From assembly GCF_005406125.1 (NCBI RefSeq), contig NZ_BIXZ01000008.1, positions 94,459-158,458 on the forward strand: a stretch of DNA of 64,000 nucleotides, read 5' to 3'. How positions within the stretch are numbered: position 1 is the stretch's first letter; the number at the start of each line of letters is the position of its first letter. The notes under the pieces were generated by a model. It saw nothing but the letters and a program-made list of their open reading frames with translations, searched no databases and was not told the origin of the DNA. This document shows, piece by piece, positions 19,076 through 27,316 of the stretch. The position numbers and the translations under genes are program-made. This DNA is from Haloarcula mannanilytica. GTDB taxonomy: Archaea > Halobacteriota > Halobacteria > Halobacteriales > Haloarculaceae.

Positions 19076-19459
19076 TCAGGAAAGCGTAACAACGTCCATC
19101 GTATCGCTGAAAGCCTCGAAATCATCGTCAACGGTCACAAGTATGTCGCCTGTCGACTGCGCAGTCGCGGCTATCATCGTATCTCTGGGCGACACTGGCG
19201 TTCCTGCGTCCAAGAGGTCCGCCTGGAGATTCGCTGCCTCAATTGCTATCGATTCCGTGAAATCGAGTGCTTGAACGCGCCCAAAGGCCTGCCGGGTCTG
19301 AAATACGTCCGTCTTCCCGGGTCCGAATACTTCTCCCTCTAAAACCTCGTAGACACAGATCGAGGCGGTGAAAAGAGTGTCTTGGTCGTCGACGAAGGTC
19401 ACGACCGAGTCGACGCCTTCGAGATAATCGATAATAACCGACGTGTCCAGAAACGTCAT
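19076..19459 (-). CDS. vapC: PIN-domain toxin (VapC-type)
   Basis: 127 residues. The PIN acidic residues are present: FLDTSVIIDYLEG (Asp5), EVLEGEV (Glu near 40), SPRDTMIAATAQ (Asp near 93) and VTVDDDFEAF (Asp near 112). VapC toxins are Mg-dependent ribonucleases that cut tRNA or rRNA. Its ATG overlaps the end of the antitoxin gene by four bases, the classic coupled antitoxin-toxin order. Confidence 0.88.
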   Translation of the reverse strand: MTFLDTSVIIDYLEGVDSVVTFVDDQDTLFTASICVYEVLEGEVFGPGKTDVFQTRQAFGRVQALDFTESIAIEAANLQADLLDAGTPVSPRDTMIAATAQSTGDILVTVDDDFEAFSDTMDVVTLS

Positions 19460-19659
19460 CTATCCCGCCCGAAGCTATCCTTTGACTCTTTGAGCCGTTC
19501 GCGTGCGGCATCGGCTTTTTCCGAACTCCACACCCCGGATTCCATCGAATCGCCATCACGAGCCAACCGTGCCAGAAGCTCGTCGTACGATTCTCCCTCT
19601 CGCTTCAGCCGTTCGAGAAGGGCCTTGGTATCCTCGGAAACCCGGATCGTCGTACTCAT
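19456..19659 (-). CDS. vapB: RHH-type antitoxin (VapB-type)
   Basis: 67 residues. MSTTIRVSEDTKALLERLKREGESYDELLARL is a ribbon-helix-helix DNA-binding head, followed by a charged tail that would wrap the PIN toxin. The region just upstream (19662-19678) carries an imperfect dyad, GTATA and TATAC with a 7-base spacer, in a promoter-like AT-rich stretch. It is a plausible autoregulatory operator. Confidence 0.82.
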   Translation of the reverse strand: MSTTIRVSEDTKALLERLKREGESYDELLARLARDGDSMESGVWSSEKADAARERLKESKDSFGRDR

Positions 19660-19701
19660 GCGTATATGTCAAGTATACACTACTATATTCGTTTCGGGTA
19701 T

Positions 19702-20526
19702 CTATTCTGGCCCGAACGACTGCCCCTCACGCGCGTCGGCGTTCATCCGCCGGATGGTCGCGCGGGCGTTGCTGGCATCGTAGCCGAACAGCACGGTCTC
19801 GGCGTACTCTTCGGCCACCTCGACGGCCTTCGAGAGGTCGTCCACGTCCACATCGACGGCGTACAGTTCGATGCTAAAGGGCGTCGAGAGCCGGTCCTGC
19901 CACCCCTTGGCGAGAATCTCCAGCCAGTAGGTCGTCGAGTACGCCATGTCGTAGATGGGGACGACGAACTCGTCGACGTACTCGGCGATGTCGTCAACGG
20001 CGACGCCCGAGCGGGCTTCGAGGTGGCCGGGGTAGGGGTCGGGATACAGCGTGAGATACAGGTCGCCGGGAACGCGGTCGCGGGCCGCGGCGACGAACTC
20101 CGTGATGACGTTACTGCGCCAGGCCGACCAGTCCTCAAATTCGCTGTCGGCGAAGCGCTGCTCGCAGCGGTCGCAGTGGCAGTACTCGTCTCGTGGGAAC
20201 CCAACGTCGTCGAGGCGAACGTCCTCGTTGACGGCCGCTGCCTCCTCAATGATATCGAGCAGGCCCTCGCGGTAGCGGTCGTGGGTCGGGCAGACGTACG
20301 TCCAGTCGAAGTACGGCTGGTTCCGGGTCGCCGGTGTCCCCTCGTCGTCGAACGCGAGCAGGTCCTCCTCGCTCTCGACCGCGTTGTCGCCGAAGCAGGA
20401 CACCATGTTCACCGCGCCTTCGATCGGTTCGACAGCGCGGCCGGTCACGTCCTTGACCTCGTAGAACGCCCGGTCGAACTCGGACCACTCCGTCTCCTCC
20501 TCGTTACGGGTGACGACGCCGTACAT
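19702..20526 (-). CDS. Uncharacterised protein, glycoside-hydrolase-like barrel with CxC/CxxC site
   Basis: 274 residues from the ATG at 20526 (MYGVVTRNEEETEW). The frame stays open upstream to 20790, but that part lacks haloarchaeal composition. Visible blocks: DVGFPRDEYCHCDRCEQRF (three Cys, perhaps a zinc site), LYLTLYPDPYPGHLEARSG, YVDEFVVPIYDMAYSTTYWLEIL and a C-terminal TVLFGYDASNARATIRRM. The alternating beta-alpha pattern and acidic/aromatic loops resemble GH-like TIM barrels of the COG1649 kind. There is no signal peptide, so it acts in the cytosol. I cannot name a reaction. Confidence 0.6.
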   Translation of the reverse strand: MYGVVTRNEEETEWSEFDRAFYEVKDVTGRAVEPIEGAVNMVSCFGDNAVESEEDLLAFDDEGTPATRNQPYFDWTYVCPTHDRYREGLLDIIEEAAAVNEDVRLDDVGFPRDEYCHCDRCEQRFADSEFEDWSAWRSNVITEFVAAARDRVPGDLYLTLYPDPYPGHLEARSGVAVDDIAEYVDEFVVPIYDMAYSTTYWLEILAKGWQDRLSTPFSIELYAVDVDVDDLSKAVEVAEEYAETVLFGYDASNARATIRRMNADAREGQSFGPE

Positions 20527-20713
20527 ACACGCTGGTACGGCGGTTCGCCGGGTAAGGGTTCGGAAAGCGACGGCGCTGTCGCTGGGGGCGCAGAAGCCGA
20601 AAAAATACCGCCGACCGGCGGGGTTCGATTCCACCCCCGCGATGCCACAGAGGACCAGCGGGCAGGGCGGCCGACAGTACATTTCAGGGGCGATACAGCC
20701 GATACGAGCAGGC

Positions 20714-20782
20714 TTACCGCTTGACGTAGTACGCGAGGGCAAGCGCCATGACCGCGACCAGGGCGATGAGTTTCTTTTGCAT
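20714..20782 (-). CDS. Possible 22-residue hydrophobic peptide gene
   Basis: The frame at 20782-20714 encodes MQKKLIALVAVMALALAYYVKR, here split for reading as a basic head (MQKK), one membrane helix (about 15 residues) and a basic tail (YYVKR). A TATA-like box (20805-20810) lies 25 bases before the ATG, ideal for a leaderless transcript, and no other gene uses it. The peptide has the charge layout of a single-pass membrane microprotein. The thiC stop lies downstream on the other side of the promoter. Confidence 0.4.
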   Translation of the reverse strand: MQKKLIALVAVMALALAYYVKR

Positions 20783-20804
20783 CGTTTCAATAAACGAATA
20801 CCAG

Positions 20805-20810
20805 TTATAA
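20805..20810 (-). promoter_or_regulatory. TATA-like box before the 22-residue ORF
   Basis: TTATAA, with TTTATAAC on the minus strand, is centred about 25 bases upstream of the ATG at 20782 and just after the end of thiC. Confidence 0.5.
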
Positions 20811-20825
20811 AGAACTATCGCCGTG

Positions 20826-22268
20826 CTAATCGTCGGCACGGCCCTCTGTGTCAGTGGGTGTCTCGCCGTCAGGGTCGGGAATATCCGCCCCGTCATGGGT
20901 GCCGACCGGCGGTCGGTTCACCTCCGCTGCAGGGGAGTCGGCGGGGTCAGTTCGGTCGTCGGCGTCAGCCTCAATTGCGTCCATCTCGCCGTCCTCGCGC
21001 GCATCCTGGTCGATACGCATCGAGCAGAACTCCGCGCCACACATCGAGCAAAAGCGTGCCTCCTTGTAGTTGTCACCGGGAAGCGTCTGGTCGTGGTACT
21101 CCCGGGCGCGTTCGGGATCAAGCGCCAGGTCGAACTGCTCGCGCCAGTCGAAGGCGTACCGCGCTTCCGAGAGCGCGTCGTCCCAGTCCCGCGCGCCCTC
21201 TCGCCCGTTGGCTACGTCGGCAGCGTGGGCGGCGATGCGGTAGGCCGCGAGGCCGTCCCGCACGTCGGATTGCTCCGGGAGGCCGAGGTGCTCTTTGGGA
21301 GTCACGTAACAGAGCATCGCCGCACCGGCCCGCGCCGCTTCCGTCGCGCCGATGGCGCTCGTGATGTGGTCATAGCCGGGCGCAACGTCGGTCACGAGCG
21401 GGCCGAGCACGTAGAACGGGGCGCCGTCACAGACTTCCTGCTGGCGCGTGACCTGCTCGGCGACCTGGTCCATCGGGACGTGGCCCGGCCCCTCGACCAT
21501 CACCTGCACGTCGTGGTCCCAAGCCGTTCGGGTGAGTTCTCCGAGCGTGTCCAGTTCGGCGAACTGTGCGTCGTCGCCGGCGTCGGCGAGACAGCCCGGG
21601 CGGAGCCCGTCGCCGAGGCTGAAGGTCACGTCGTACTCGCGGAATATCTCGCAGATGTCCTCAAAGTTCGCGTACAGGGGGTTTTCCATTCCGTTTTCCT
21701 CCATCCACTGTGCGAGGATGGAGCCGCCGCGGGAGACGATGCCCGTCTTCCGGCCGTCGGTCAGGGGCAGGTGTCCCATCCGGACGCCAGCGTGGATGGT
21801 CATGTAATCGACGCCCTGTTTCGCCTGCTTCGCAATGACATCCAGCAGTAGTTCGTGGGTGATGTCACTCGCATCGCCGGCGCGTTTCACTGCTTCGTAG
21901 ATGGGGACCGTTCCGATTGGGACCGGGGAATGCTCGACGTTAGCCGACCGAATTTCGTCGAGATTGCTGCCGGTCGAGAGGTCCATCACCGTGTCCGTGC
22001 CGTAGTGGACGGCGGTGTGGAGCTTCTCCAGTTCGCCCTCGATGTCGCTTGTTTCCTCGCTGTTGCCGATGTTTGCGTTGACCTTCGTCGCAAACTCCCG
22101 ACCGATAATCATCGGGTCGAGCGCGTCGTGGCCGACGTTCGACGGGATAACCGCCTGTCCGTTGGCGACCTGCTGGCGGACGAACTCCGGGTCGACGCCC
22201 TCCCGCTCGGCGACTCGCGCCATCTCCTCAGTGACGGTCCCGTTTCGGGCGGCTGCTATCTGCGTCAT
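20826..22268 (-). CDS. thiC: Phosphomethylpyrimidine synthase ThiC
   Basis: 480 residues from the ATG at 22268. The radical-SAM-like cluster ligand motif CSMCGAEFC (Cys-x2-Cys-x4-Cys) is near residue 425. [25 protein letters not shown] and [12 protein letters not shown] are ThiC signatures. It converts aminoimidazole ribotide into the thiamine pyrimidine HMP-P. The last 50 residues are a poorly conserved acidic tail. The ATG sits at the expected transcription start, which leaves no space for a TPP riboswitch. Confidence 0.96.
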   Translation of the reverse strand: MTQIAAARNGTVTEEMARVAEREGVDPEFVRQQVANGQAVIPSNVGHDALDPMIIGREFATKVNANIGNSEETSDIEGELEKLHTAVHYGTDTVMDLSTGSNLDEIRSANVEHSPVPIGTVPIYEAVKRAGDASDITHELLLDVIAKQAKQGVDYMTIHAGVRMGHLPLTDGRKTGIVSRGGSILAQWMEENGMENPLYANFEDICEIFREYDVTFSLGDGLRPGCLADAGDDAQFAELDTLGELTRTAWDHDVQVMVEGPGHVPMDQVAEQVTRQQEVCDGAPFYVLGPLVTDVAPGYDHITSAIGATEAARAGAAMLCYVTPKEHLGLPEQSDVRDGLAAYRIAAHAADVANGREGARDWDDALSEARYAFDWREQFDLALDPERAREYHDQTLPGDNYKEARFCSMCGAEFCSMRIDQDAREDGEMDAIEADADDRTDPADSPAAEVNRPPVGTHDGADIPDPDGETPTDTEGRADD

Positions 22269-22291
22269 AATCACTAGGTAATACTACTTAG

Positions 22292-22299
22292 TTATAAAT
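22292..22299 (-). promoter_or_regulatory. TATA-like box of thiC
   Basis: On the minus strand TTTATAAC lies 24-31 bases before the thiC ATG at 22268, indicating a leaderless transcript. Confidence 0.6.
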
Positions 22300-22386
22300 T
22301 TGCGGTGAGCGGTGACGGTAAAGACACCCTGTCAATACTGGGACCGACCCAAACACCGATGTACGCCAACGAGAAATAAGCGAACA

Positions 22387-23268
22387 ATGGCCCAACGGAC
22401 CCGTCGCGCGGTGCTGGCGGCACTGGGGAGCGGTATCGCCGCGACGGCGGGCTGTGGGGCGTTCGGGCAGGAGCGCGTAGACGTGCTGGTCGCGGGGAGT
22501 CTACAGAACGCGGCCAGCGAAACGCTCCAGTCCGGGACGGATGTCAGTCTCGCTGTCGAAGCCCGGGGCTCGGTGCAGGCCGCGCGCCTGGTCGCCGACG
22601 GGAAGCGCGACCCGGCCATCGTCGCGCTGGCGGACCCGGCCCTATTCGACCGGGTCATGGACACCGATTGGCACGCCGTGGTCGCCAGCAACGAGCTGGT
22701 GCTGGCGTACAATCCACAGACGGACGGCGGTGCGCGCGTCGCGGACGCGGACCCGTGGTACGGCCCGCTCCGGGGGGACGACGTATCACTGGGCCGGACC
22801 GACCCGACGCTCGACCCGCTGGGCTACCGGACGCTGTTCGTGCTCGATCTGGCCGCCGACTACTACGACGAACCGGGACTGGCCGACGCGGTTCTCTCGC
22901 CGGACCAGACCTACCCCGAGACGCAACTGCTCGCGCAGTTCGAGACCGGGGCCGTCGACGCCGCCTTCGTCTACCGGAGCATGGCTATCGAGCGGGACTA
23001 TCCCTTCCGGGAGTTCACGCCGGAGATACACCTGGGCGACCCCGCTCACGCAGAGCGGTATCAGGCCGCGAGCTACGAACTGTCGGATGGCACGACACTC
23101 ACCGGCAGCCCCATCGAGTACGGTGCCGTCCGGCGTGACGACGACGGAGCAGCGCGTACAGCCTTCGAGACAGTCCTCGCCAGTGACTGGCTCGCACCAC
23201 ACGGATTTACCGTCCGCGAGGCGTATCCTCGACTAGTGGGAGATGTCCCGAGCACTGTCACGCAGTGA
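22387..23268 (+). CDS. modA: Molybdate/tungstate ABC transporter, substrate-binding lipoprotein
   Basis: 293 residues. TRRAVLAALGSGIAATAGCGAFG is a Tat signal with a lipobox. The mature protein begins VDVLVAGSLQNA (the SLQNA oxyanion-binding loop), with GSVQAARLVADGKRDPAIVALADPALF, LGRTDPTLDPLGYRTLF and VDAAFVYRSMAIE, as in the archaeal ModA/WtpA family. It captures molybdate or tungstate outside the cell. Its stop lies 23 bases inside the permease gene. A WtpA-type name would suit equally well; the ligand cannot be told from sequence. Confidence 0.88.
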   Translation: MAQRTRRAVLAALGSGIAATAGCGAFGQERVDVLVAGSLQNAASETLQSGTDVSLAVEARGSVQAARLVADGKRDPAIVALADPALFDRVMDTDWHAVVASNELVLAYNPQTDGGARVADADPWYGPLRGDDVSLGRTDPTLDPLGYRTLFVLDLAADYYDEPGLADAVLSPDQTYPETQLLAQFETGAVDAAFVYRSMAIERDYPFREFTPEIHLGDPAHAERYQAASYELSDGTTLTGSPIEYGAVRRDDDGAARTAFETVLASDWLAPHGFTVREAYPRLVGDVPSTVTQ

Positions 23269-24043
23269 GACCAGGGCCGGCCACACGGTCGGGGTACGCG
23301 AACTCGTCCCCGTCCTGGGAGCGGTGCTGCTGCTGTACTTCGTCGTCCCGGTGGCGGTGCTCGTGCTCACGTACTCCCCGACGGCGCTGTTTTCGAGTCT
23401 GACGGAGACGTACGTCATCAACGCCGCAATCACCTCTCTCGTCGCCGCGCTCGGCAGTACCACCATCGCCGTCGTGTTCGGCCTGCCGCTGGCCTACTGG
23501 CTCTCGAAGAACACCGGCGCGCTGGCGACCGCCGCGATGGGGGCCGTCGTCCTGCCGCTCGTCCTCCCGCCGGTCGTCAGCGGGATGTTGCTGCTGACCG
23601 TCGTCGGCCCGAACGGCCTCGGCGGCCTCACCGACCTGGCGCTGACGCGGTCGCTGCTGGGCGTCGTCGCCGCCCAGACGTTCGTCGCGTCGCCGTTTTT
23701 CGTCGTCACCGCCAAGGCGGCCTTTGATGGCATCGACGACCACCTCGAAGAGGCCTCCCGGTCGCTCGGGCGCGACTGGGTGGGGACGATGCGCTCGGTG
23801 ACGATTCCGCTCGCAAAGCCCGGCCTGCTTGCCGGCCTCGTGCTGACTTTCGCGCGTGCGATGGGCGAGTTCGGCGCGACAATGATGCTTGCATACTACC
23901 CGCGGACGCTCCCCGTCCAGATTTGGGCCTCGTTCATCTCGGACGGCCTTGACGCGGCGCTGCCCGTAGCTGTCGTCCTGCTCGGCGTTGCGCTCGGGAC
24001 GCTGTTGATAGTCCACGCACTGCGAGCGACGCCGTGGCGGTAG
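23243..24043 (+). CDS. modB: Molybdate/tungstate ABC transporter permease
   Basis: 266 residues with six predicted helices. The EAA loop EEASRSLGRDWVGTMRSVTIPLAKPGLLAG docks the ATPase. LTFARAMGEFGATMML is the conserved ModB/WtpB C-terminal core. It overlaps modA by 26 bases. No ATPase gene (modC) follows. The next element is a TnpB insertion only 15 bases after the stop, and beyond it lies a MobB-MoaE gene on the other strand. Confidence 0.9.
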   Translation: MSRALSRSETRAGHTVGVRELVPVLGAVLLLYFVVPVAVLVLTYSPTALFSSLTETYVINAAITSLVAALGSTTIAVVFGLPLAYWLSKNTGALATAAMGAVVLPLVLPPVVSGMLLLTVVGPNGLGGLTDLALTRSLLGVVAAQTFVASPFFVVTAKAAFDGIDDHLEEASRSLGRDWVGTMRSVTIPLAKPGLLAGLVLTFARAMGEFGATMMLAYYPRTLPVQIWASFISDGLDAALPVAVVLLGVALGTLLIVHALRATPWR

Positions 24044-24055
24044 GGACCGAGTGAA

Positions 24056-24250
24056 CTACCCCTGCCTACTCGCCGCCTTCGGCGGCTCCTTGAGGCAGGG
24101 GCTTCCTGCTTCCACGACGCACTTTGTAGACACAACGGTGTCCACAGGGAGCGCAGTCTCCACAGGCGTTGATTCGGAGTATCCCACTCCTACGTCTTCG
24201 AGGCCGCGAGAAAGAATGTTCCACGCCGCGTTCGCATCTCTGTCCGCCTC
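24056..24250 (-). ncRNA. Candidate TnpB guide (omega) RNA region
   Basis: TnpB elements, including haloarchaeal IS1341-types, make a sense RNA overlapping the 3' end of tnpB and running through the right-end hairpin into flanking DNA, which supplies the guide. Here it would end within or after 24058, with guide sequence drawn from the modB 3' end. The 5' boundary given is a rough guess; only the hairpin is visible. Confidence 0.4.
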
Positions 24251-25288
24251 GAACCCACACGACGGACATGAATGTTCGCGCACCCACAGCGGTTTCTCAG
24301 TCGAAACGCCGCAGGATGCACACTCTTTCGTCGTTCCACGGGGGTTCACGGCGACGAAGTGCGTTCCTTCGCGCTCGCACTTGTATTCGAGCATCCGCAG
24401 GAACATCCCCCACGCCGCACCCGCACGGTTGCGCGAGTTGCCCGGTAGTTCCACCAAACCCTTCGCGTCCAAATTCTCTACGGCCACAAAATCGTATTCG
24501 CGGGCGTAGTAGTTCGAGAGTTTGTGGAGGAAGTCACGGCGCTTGTTCTTCAACTCGGCGTGTCGTTCGGCCACGACCCGGCGTTGTTTCTCCCAATTCG
24601 CAGAGCCGTGCTGTTTCCGCGAAAGGTTGCGCTGTGCGCGTTCCAACCGCTCGCGCTCGTCGCTGAAGTCAGGACTCTCGATAGCGTACCCGTCGGTGTC
24701 GTGAGCGTACTTCAGGATGCCTACGTCAATCCCGACGACTTTCTCGGGTGTCTCTGGTTTCTCGGGCGTGGATTCTTCCACGTCAATGCCGAACGTGGCA
24801 TACCACTCGCCCGTAGATTCTTGCTTGACCGAGACTTGCTTGATGGTCGCGTTCTCGGGAATGTCTCGGTGGAGGTGAATCGGTATTTCTCCGATTTTGC
24901 TCAACCACAACACGGGCCGACCACTCGTATTCTTGAGTTTGAAGCCGGACTGGTTGTAGGTGAACGACCGATACTCTCGGGGCAGTTTCCACTTGAGCAT
25001 CCCCACGGCGCGTCCGTTCTCTTTCTGCGCTTTCAGTGTGGAGAGGTTGTCGTAGACGCGCTTGACAACCATTTGCAACACTTTCGAGTGAACGTCTCCG
25101 AGGTCGTCCCACCATGATTTCAGGTCGGGGAGTGTGCCCTGTACCTTGTAGCGGGCGGGAATCTCGTCTGACTCGTTGAGTTTGTAGAGGACGTGGTTAT
25201 ACAGTTGCCTACAAGTATCGACGTGGTGCAGAAGCGTCTCCGCGAGGGCTTCCGGTGGGTCAAGCCGATACTTGTAGTTGTAGTGCAT
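24056..25288 (-). CDS. tnpB: TnpB, RNA-guided endonuclease of an IS200/IS605-type (IS1341-like) element
   Basis: 410 residues, apparently full length. The N-terminal OrfB helix-turn-helix/WED region starts MHYNYKYRLDPPEALAETLL. The split RuvC nuclease has VVGIDVGILKYA (Asp), FVAVENLDAKGLV (Glu) and SCGFEADRDANAAWN (Asp). A zinc ribbon has CASCG then CPSCG. All catalytic residues are intact, so the nuclease may be active. The last 14 codons form the right-end hairpin. No tnpA is present, so movement would need a TnpA from elsewhere. It lies directly downstream of a 41-residue ORF, separated by zero bases. Confidence 0.92.
   Translation of the reverse strand: MHYNYKYRLDPPEALAETLLHHVDTCRQLYNHVLYKLNESDEIPARYKVQGTLPDLKSWWDDLGDVHSKVLQMVVKRVYDNLSTLKAQKENGRAVGMLKWKLPREYRSFTYNQSGFKLKNTSGRPVLWLSKIGEIPIHLHRDIPENATIKQVSVKQESTGEWYATFGIDVEESTPEKPETPEKVVGIDVGILKYAHDTDGYAIESPDFSDERERLERAQRNLSRKQHGSANWEKQRRVVAERHAELKNKRRDFLHKLSNYYAREYDFVAVENLDAKGLVELPGNSRNRAGAAWGMFLRMLEYKCEREGTHFVAVNPRGTTKECASCGVSTEKPLWVREHSCPSCGFEADRDANAAWNILSRGLEDVGVGYSESTPVETALPVDTVVSTKCVVEAGSPCLKEPPKAASRQG
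24059..24101 (-). repeat. Right-end hairpin of the tnpB element
   Basis: A perfect 9-bp outer stem and a 6-bp inner stem overlap the 3' end of tnpB. In TnpB systems this part also forms the scaffold of the guide RNA. Confidence 0.75.
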
Positions 25289-25414
25289 CTATGATTCTCG
25301 TGCCTCGATAAGTTCGTCCAGTTTCTCTTGAACGAATGAGGAGAGATTCAGGTGATTGTCCTGAATCCACTCCTCTTGGTCGTCGCGGATGGAGATGTTT
25401 TTGCGAGTTGTCAC
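25289..25414 (-). CDS. 41-residue RHH-like ORF upstream of tnpB
   Basis: Starting at the GTG at 25414, the product reads MTTRKNISIRDDQEEWI...NLSSFVQEKLDELIEARES. A basic beta strand then two short helices fit a ribbon-helix-helix DNA binder. Its TAG stop touches the tnpB ATG directly, so the two are co-translated. The gene contains a perfect 8-bp inverted repeat (GATTCAGG 25345-25352, CCTGAATC 25360-25367). An AT-rich promoter lies just upstream (about 25431-25441). I recall similar small ORFs before haloarchaeal tnpB genes; the function is unknown. Confidence 0.7.
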   Translation of the reverse strand: MTTRKNISIRDDQEEWIQDNHLNLSSFVQEKLDELIEARES

Positions 25415-25501
25415 AACATATTATACACAAAATACATAAATAAGAGTTGTGATTGCGTGGGCCGGGCGACGAACGTGTTTGAGAATCGTGCAGCGCTGTA
25501 T

Positions 25502-25567
<66 letters not shown>

Positions 25568-25592
25568 GCCTAATTCCAGTAAAAGGGCCGAC

Positions 25593-26420
25593 TTACCGCT
25601 CGTGCGCCCAGAACTCCTCGTCGACAGTGACCTCCTTCTTGAACAGCGGCACTTCCTCCTTGAGACGGTTGATGCCGTCCTCGACCGCGCGGAACGCCTC
25701 GCCCCGGTGCCCGGCCAGGATGACGACGAAGACGATGTCCTCGCCGGCCTCGACCACGCCGGTCTTGTGGTGCAGGCGGACCGCGTAGACGCCGTCACGC
25801 GCTTCGAGGTCCCGGCGGAGCGCGGCCATCTTCTCAGCGGCGACCTCGTCGTAGCGCTCGAACTCCAGAAACTCTGTGGGCGGGTCCTCCGGCTCCTCCT
25901 GTGCGCGGACGCGCCCGGTGAAGGTCGCAATCGCGCCGGAGTAGGCTTCGTCCGGGTCCCGCTTGATATCTGCGACGAGCGTCTCCAGCGTGATGTAGGG
26001 GTCCCGTTCCTCCAGCGCCACGACGATTTCATCGAGGTCAGCGTCCGCGCCGTGGGGTGCGCGGTGGACAACGGGGTCGGCTGCCTCGCGGTCGCCCAGG
26101 ACGACCTTCGGTATCGCCGCGTCCGAATACCCCTCGACGAGCGCGTAGTCGTAGTCCGGTGCGAGCGCGTCCAGCGTCTCATCGAGCGTCCGCGACTCGC
26201 CGGTGGCGTACCACTCGCCGTCGTCGGTGAGCGCGACCGTCTCGGCAGCGCCGGCGTCACGGTGGCGCGCGGTGTCCTTCCCGTCCGTGTCCACGTCCGG
26301 CGGGTGCGTACAGTGTTTCACCGTCGCGACGCGGCCGGACGGAGCGAGGCGCTCGGTCAGCCGCTCGACCAGCGTGGTCTTCCCCGTCTCGGAGTGGCCG
26401 ACGATTCCCAGCACGTGCAT
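25593..26420 (-). CDS. MobB-MoaE fusion (molybdenum cofactor biosynthesis)
   Basis: 275 residues from the ATG at 26420. Residues 1-135 are MobB, a P-loop GTP-binding adaptor: HVLGIVGHSETGKTTLVERL, TVKHCTH and DYALVEGYSDAAIPKVVLG. Residues 140-275 are MoaE, the large molybdopterin synthase subunit: GAIATFTGRVR, LEFERYDEVAAEKM, VRLHHKTGVVEAGE, the HRGEAFRAVE segment, and PLFKKE with the active-site Lys pair. MoaE adds the dithiolene sulfurs with MoaD, and MobB acts at the later nucleotide-attachment step. The fusion joins two non-consecutive steps. Confidence 0.92.
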   Translation of the reverse strand: MHVLGIVGHSETGKTTLVERLTERLAPSGRVATVKHCTHPPDVDTDGKDTARHRDAGAAETVALTDDGEWYATGESRTLDETLDALAPDYDYALVEGYSDAAIPKVVLGDREAADPVVHRAPHGADADLDEIVVALEERDPYITLETLVADIKRDPDEAYSGAIATFTGRVRAQEEPEDPPTEFLEFERYDEVAAEKMAALRRDLEARDGVYAVRLHHKTGVVEAGEDIVFVVILAGHRGEAFRAVEDGINRLKEEVPLFKKEVTVDEEFWAHER

Positions 26421-26572
26421 GGGCGGCTCTAACACAGGAACGTAGATAGGCCTTGTTCCTGACCGCAGGGCCAAAGCGCCACCGCTGGGCAGTAGCCGAC
26501 GCAGTGTCTGGCTCCCACGGTACGGCGTGGGCGGGCGACGGACGGCGACCTTACATTGATTACCGCCTGGAG

Positions 26573-26587
26573 CATAGCGGCGCTATG
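26573..26587 (+). promoter_or_regulatory. Dyad overlapping the start codon of the HTH regulator
   Basis: A perfect inverted repeat CATAGC-GGC-GCTATG includes the ATG (26585-26587) of the next gene. The location suits an autorepression site or an mRNA hairpin at the start. Confidence 0.45.
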
Positions 26588-27244
26588 ACCGTGGTCGCCG
26601 AGTTCACAATCGACTCGGACGAATTCATTCTCGGGAAGGTGCTGGCCAGAGGAGACAACACACACGTAGAGATGGAGCGGGTGGTGCCTGCATCGGGGCG
26701 GGTGATGCCGTACATCTGGGTCCACGGCGGGGCGTTCGACGAGTTCGAAGCCGCCGTCGAGTCGAGTACGTACGTCCACGAGCTCCGCTCGCTGGACCGC
26801 GTCGGGGAAAGCGCCCTCTACCGCGTCGAGTGGGCCGAGGACGTGGAGAGCCTCATCTACGGCATGTCGGAGACGAACGCCACGATTCTGGAGGCCAGGG
26901 GCAATGACCAGTGGTTCTTCCGCATCCGGTTCGACGACCACAGCGGGCTCACGAACTTCCACAACTTCTGTACCGAAAACGGCATCGTGTTCCAGCTGGA
27001 GCGCGTGTACACGCTCGCCGAGGAACACGACGACGGGTACGTGTTCGACCTGACCGAGTCACAGCGGCGGGCGCTCGTCCTGGCCGTCGAATCGGGCTAC
27101 TTCGAAGTACCACGGGGGACGACGCTGGGCGAACTCGGAGCGGAACTCGGCGTCTCGGAACAGTCCGTCTCGGAGAGCATCCGCCGCGCGACGAACAAGG
27201 TACTCCGCGCGGTCATGTTCGACTCGCCGAAGTGGCGCGGATAA
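26585..27244 (+). CDS. HTH-10 (bacterio-opsin activator type) transcription regulator
   Basis: 219 residues from the ATG at 26585. The N-terminal ~150 residues are a beta-rich sensor-like region (MTVVAEFTIDSDEFILGKVL, YRVEWAEDVESLIYGM). The C-terminal HTH-10 domain reads LTESQRRALVLAVESGYFEVPRGTTLGELGAELGVSEQSVSESIRRATNKVL. These are common haloarchaeal transcription regulators. It is followed by a DUF7344 HTH gene and a HalOD1 gene on the same strand. No ligand is evident; it lacks the Cys motif of the NarO-like paralog in this window. Confidence 0.88.
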   Translation: MTVVAEFTIDSDEFILGKVLARGDNTHVEMERVVPASGRVMPYIWVHGGAFDEFEAAVESSTYVHELRSLDRVGESALYRVEWAEDVESLIYGMSETNATILEARGNDQWFFRIRFDDHSGLTNFHNFCTENGIVFQLERVYTLAEEHDDGYVFDLTESQRRALVLAVESGYFEVPRGTTLGELGAELGVSEQSVSESIRRATNKVLRAVMFDSPKWRG

Positions 27245-27280
27245 CAGGCATCCGCATATAAATGGGTGAAATAACAGGTA
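27241..27280 (+). promoter_or_regulatory. Direct repeat flanking a TATA-like box before the DUF7344 gene
   Basis: ATAACAGGCA (27241-27250) and ATAACAGGTA (27271-27280) recur exactly 30 bp apart, on either side of CATATAAA (27254-27261). The first copy overlaps the stop codon of the HTH-10 gene. Confidence 0.4.
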
Positions 27281-27316
27281 ATATCGCCTTACCCTTCCGG
27301 TCCGTCTCCCTAACAG

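Noticed and set aside
20615..20650. tRNA-like T-arm (GGGGTTCGATTCCACCCCC)
   Set aside because: No matching acceptor, D or anticodon stems can be drawn around it; the T-stem also mispairs.
20527..20790. Upstream extension of the 274-residue unknown protein
   Set aside because: The extra 88 residues are Cys/Arg/Pro-rich and overlap the 22-residue ORF promoter; the ATG at 20526 gives normal acidic composition.
22269..22386. TPP riboswitch before thiC
   Set aside because: The TATA box is 24-31 bases from the start codon, leaving no leader for an aptamer.
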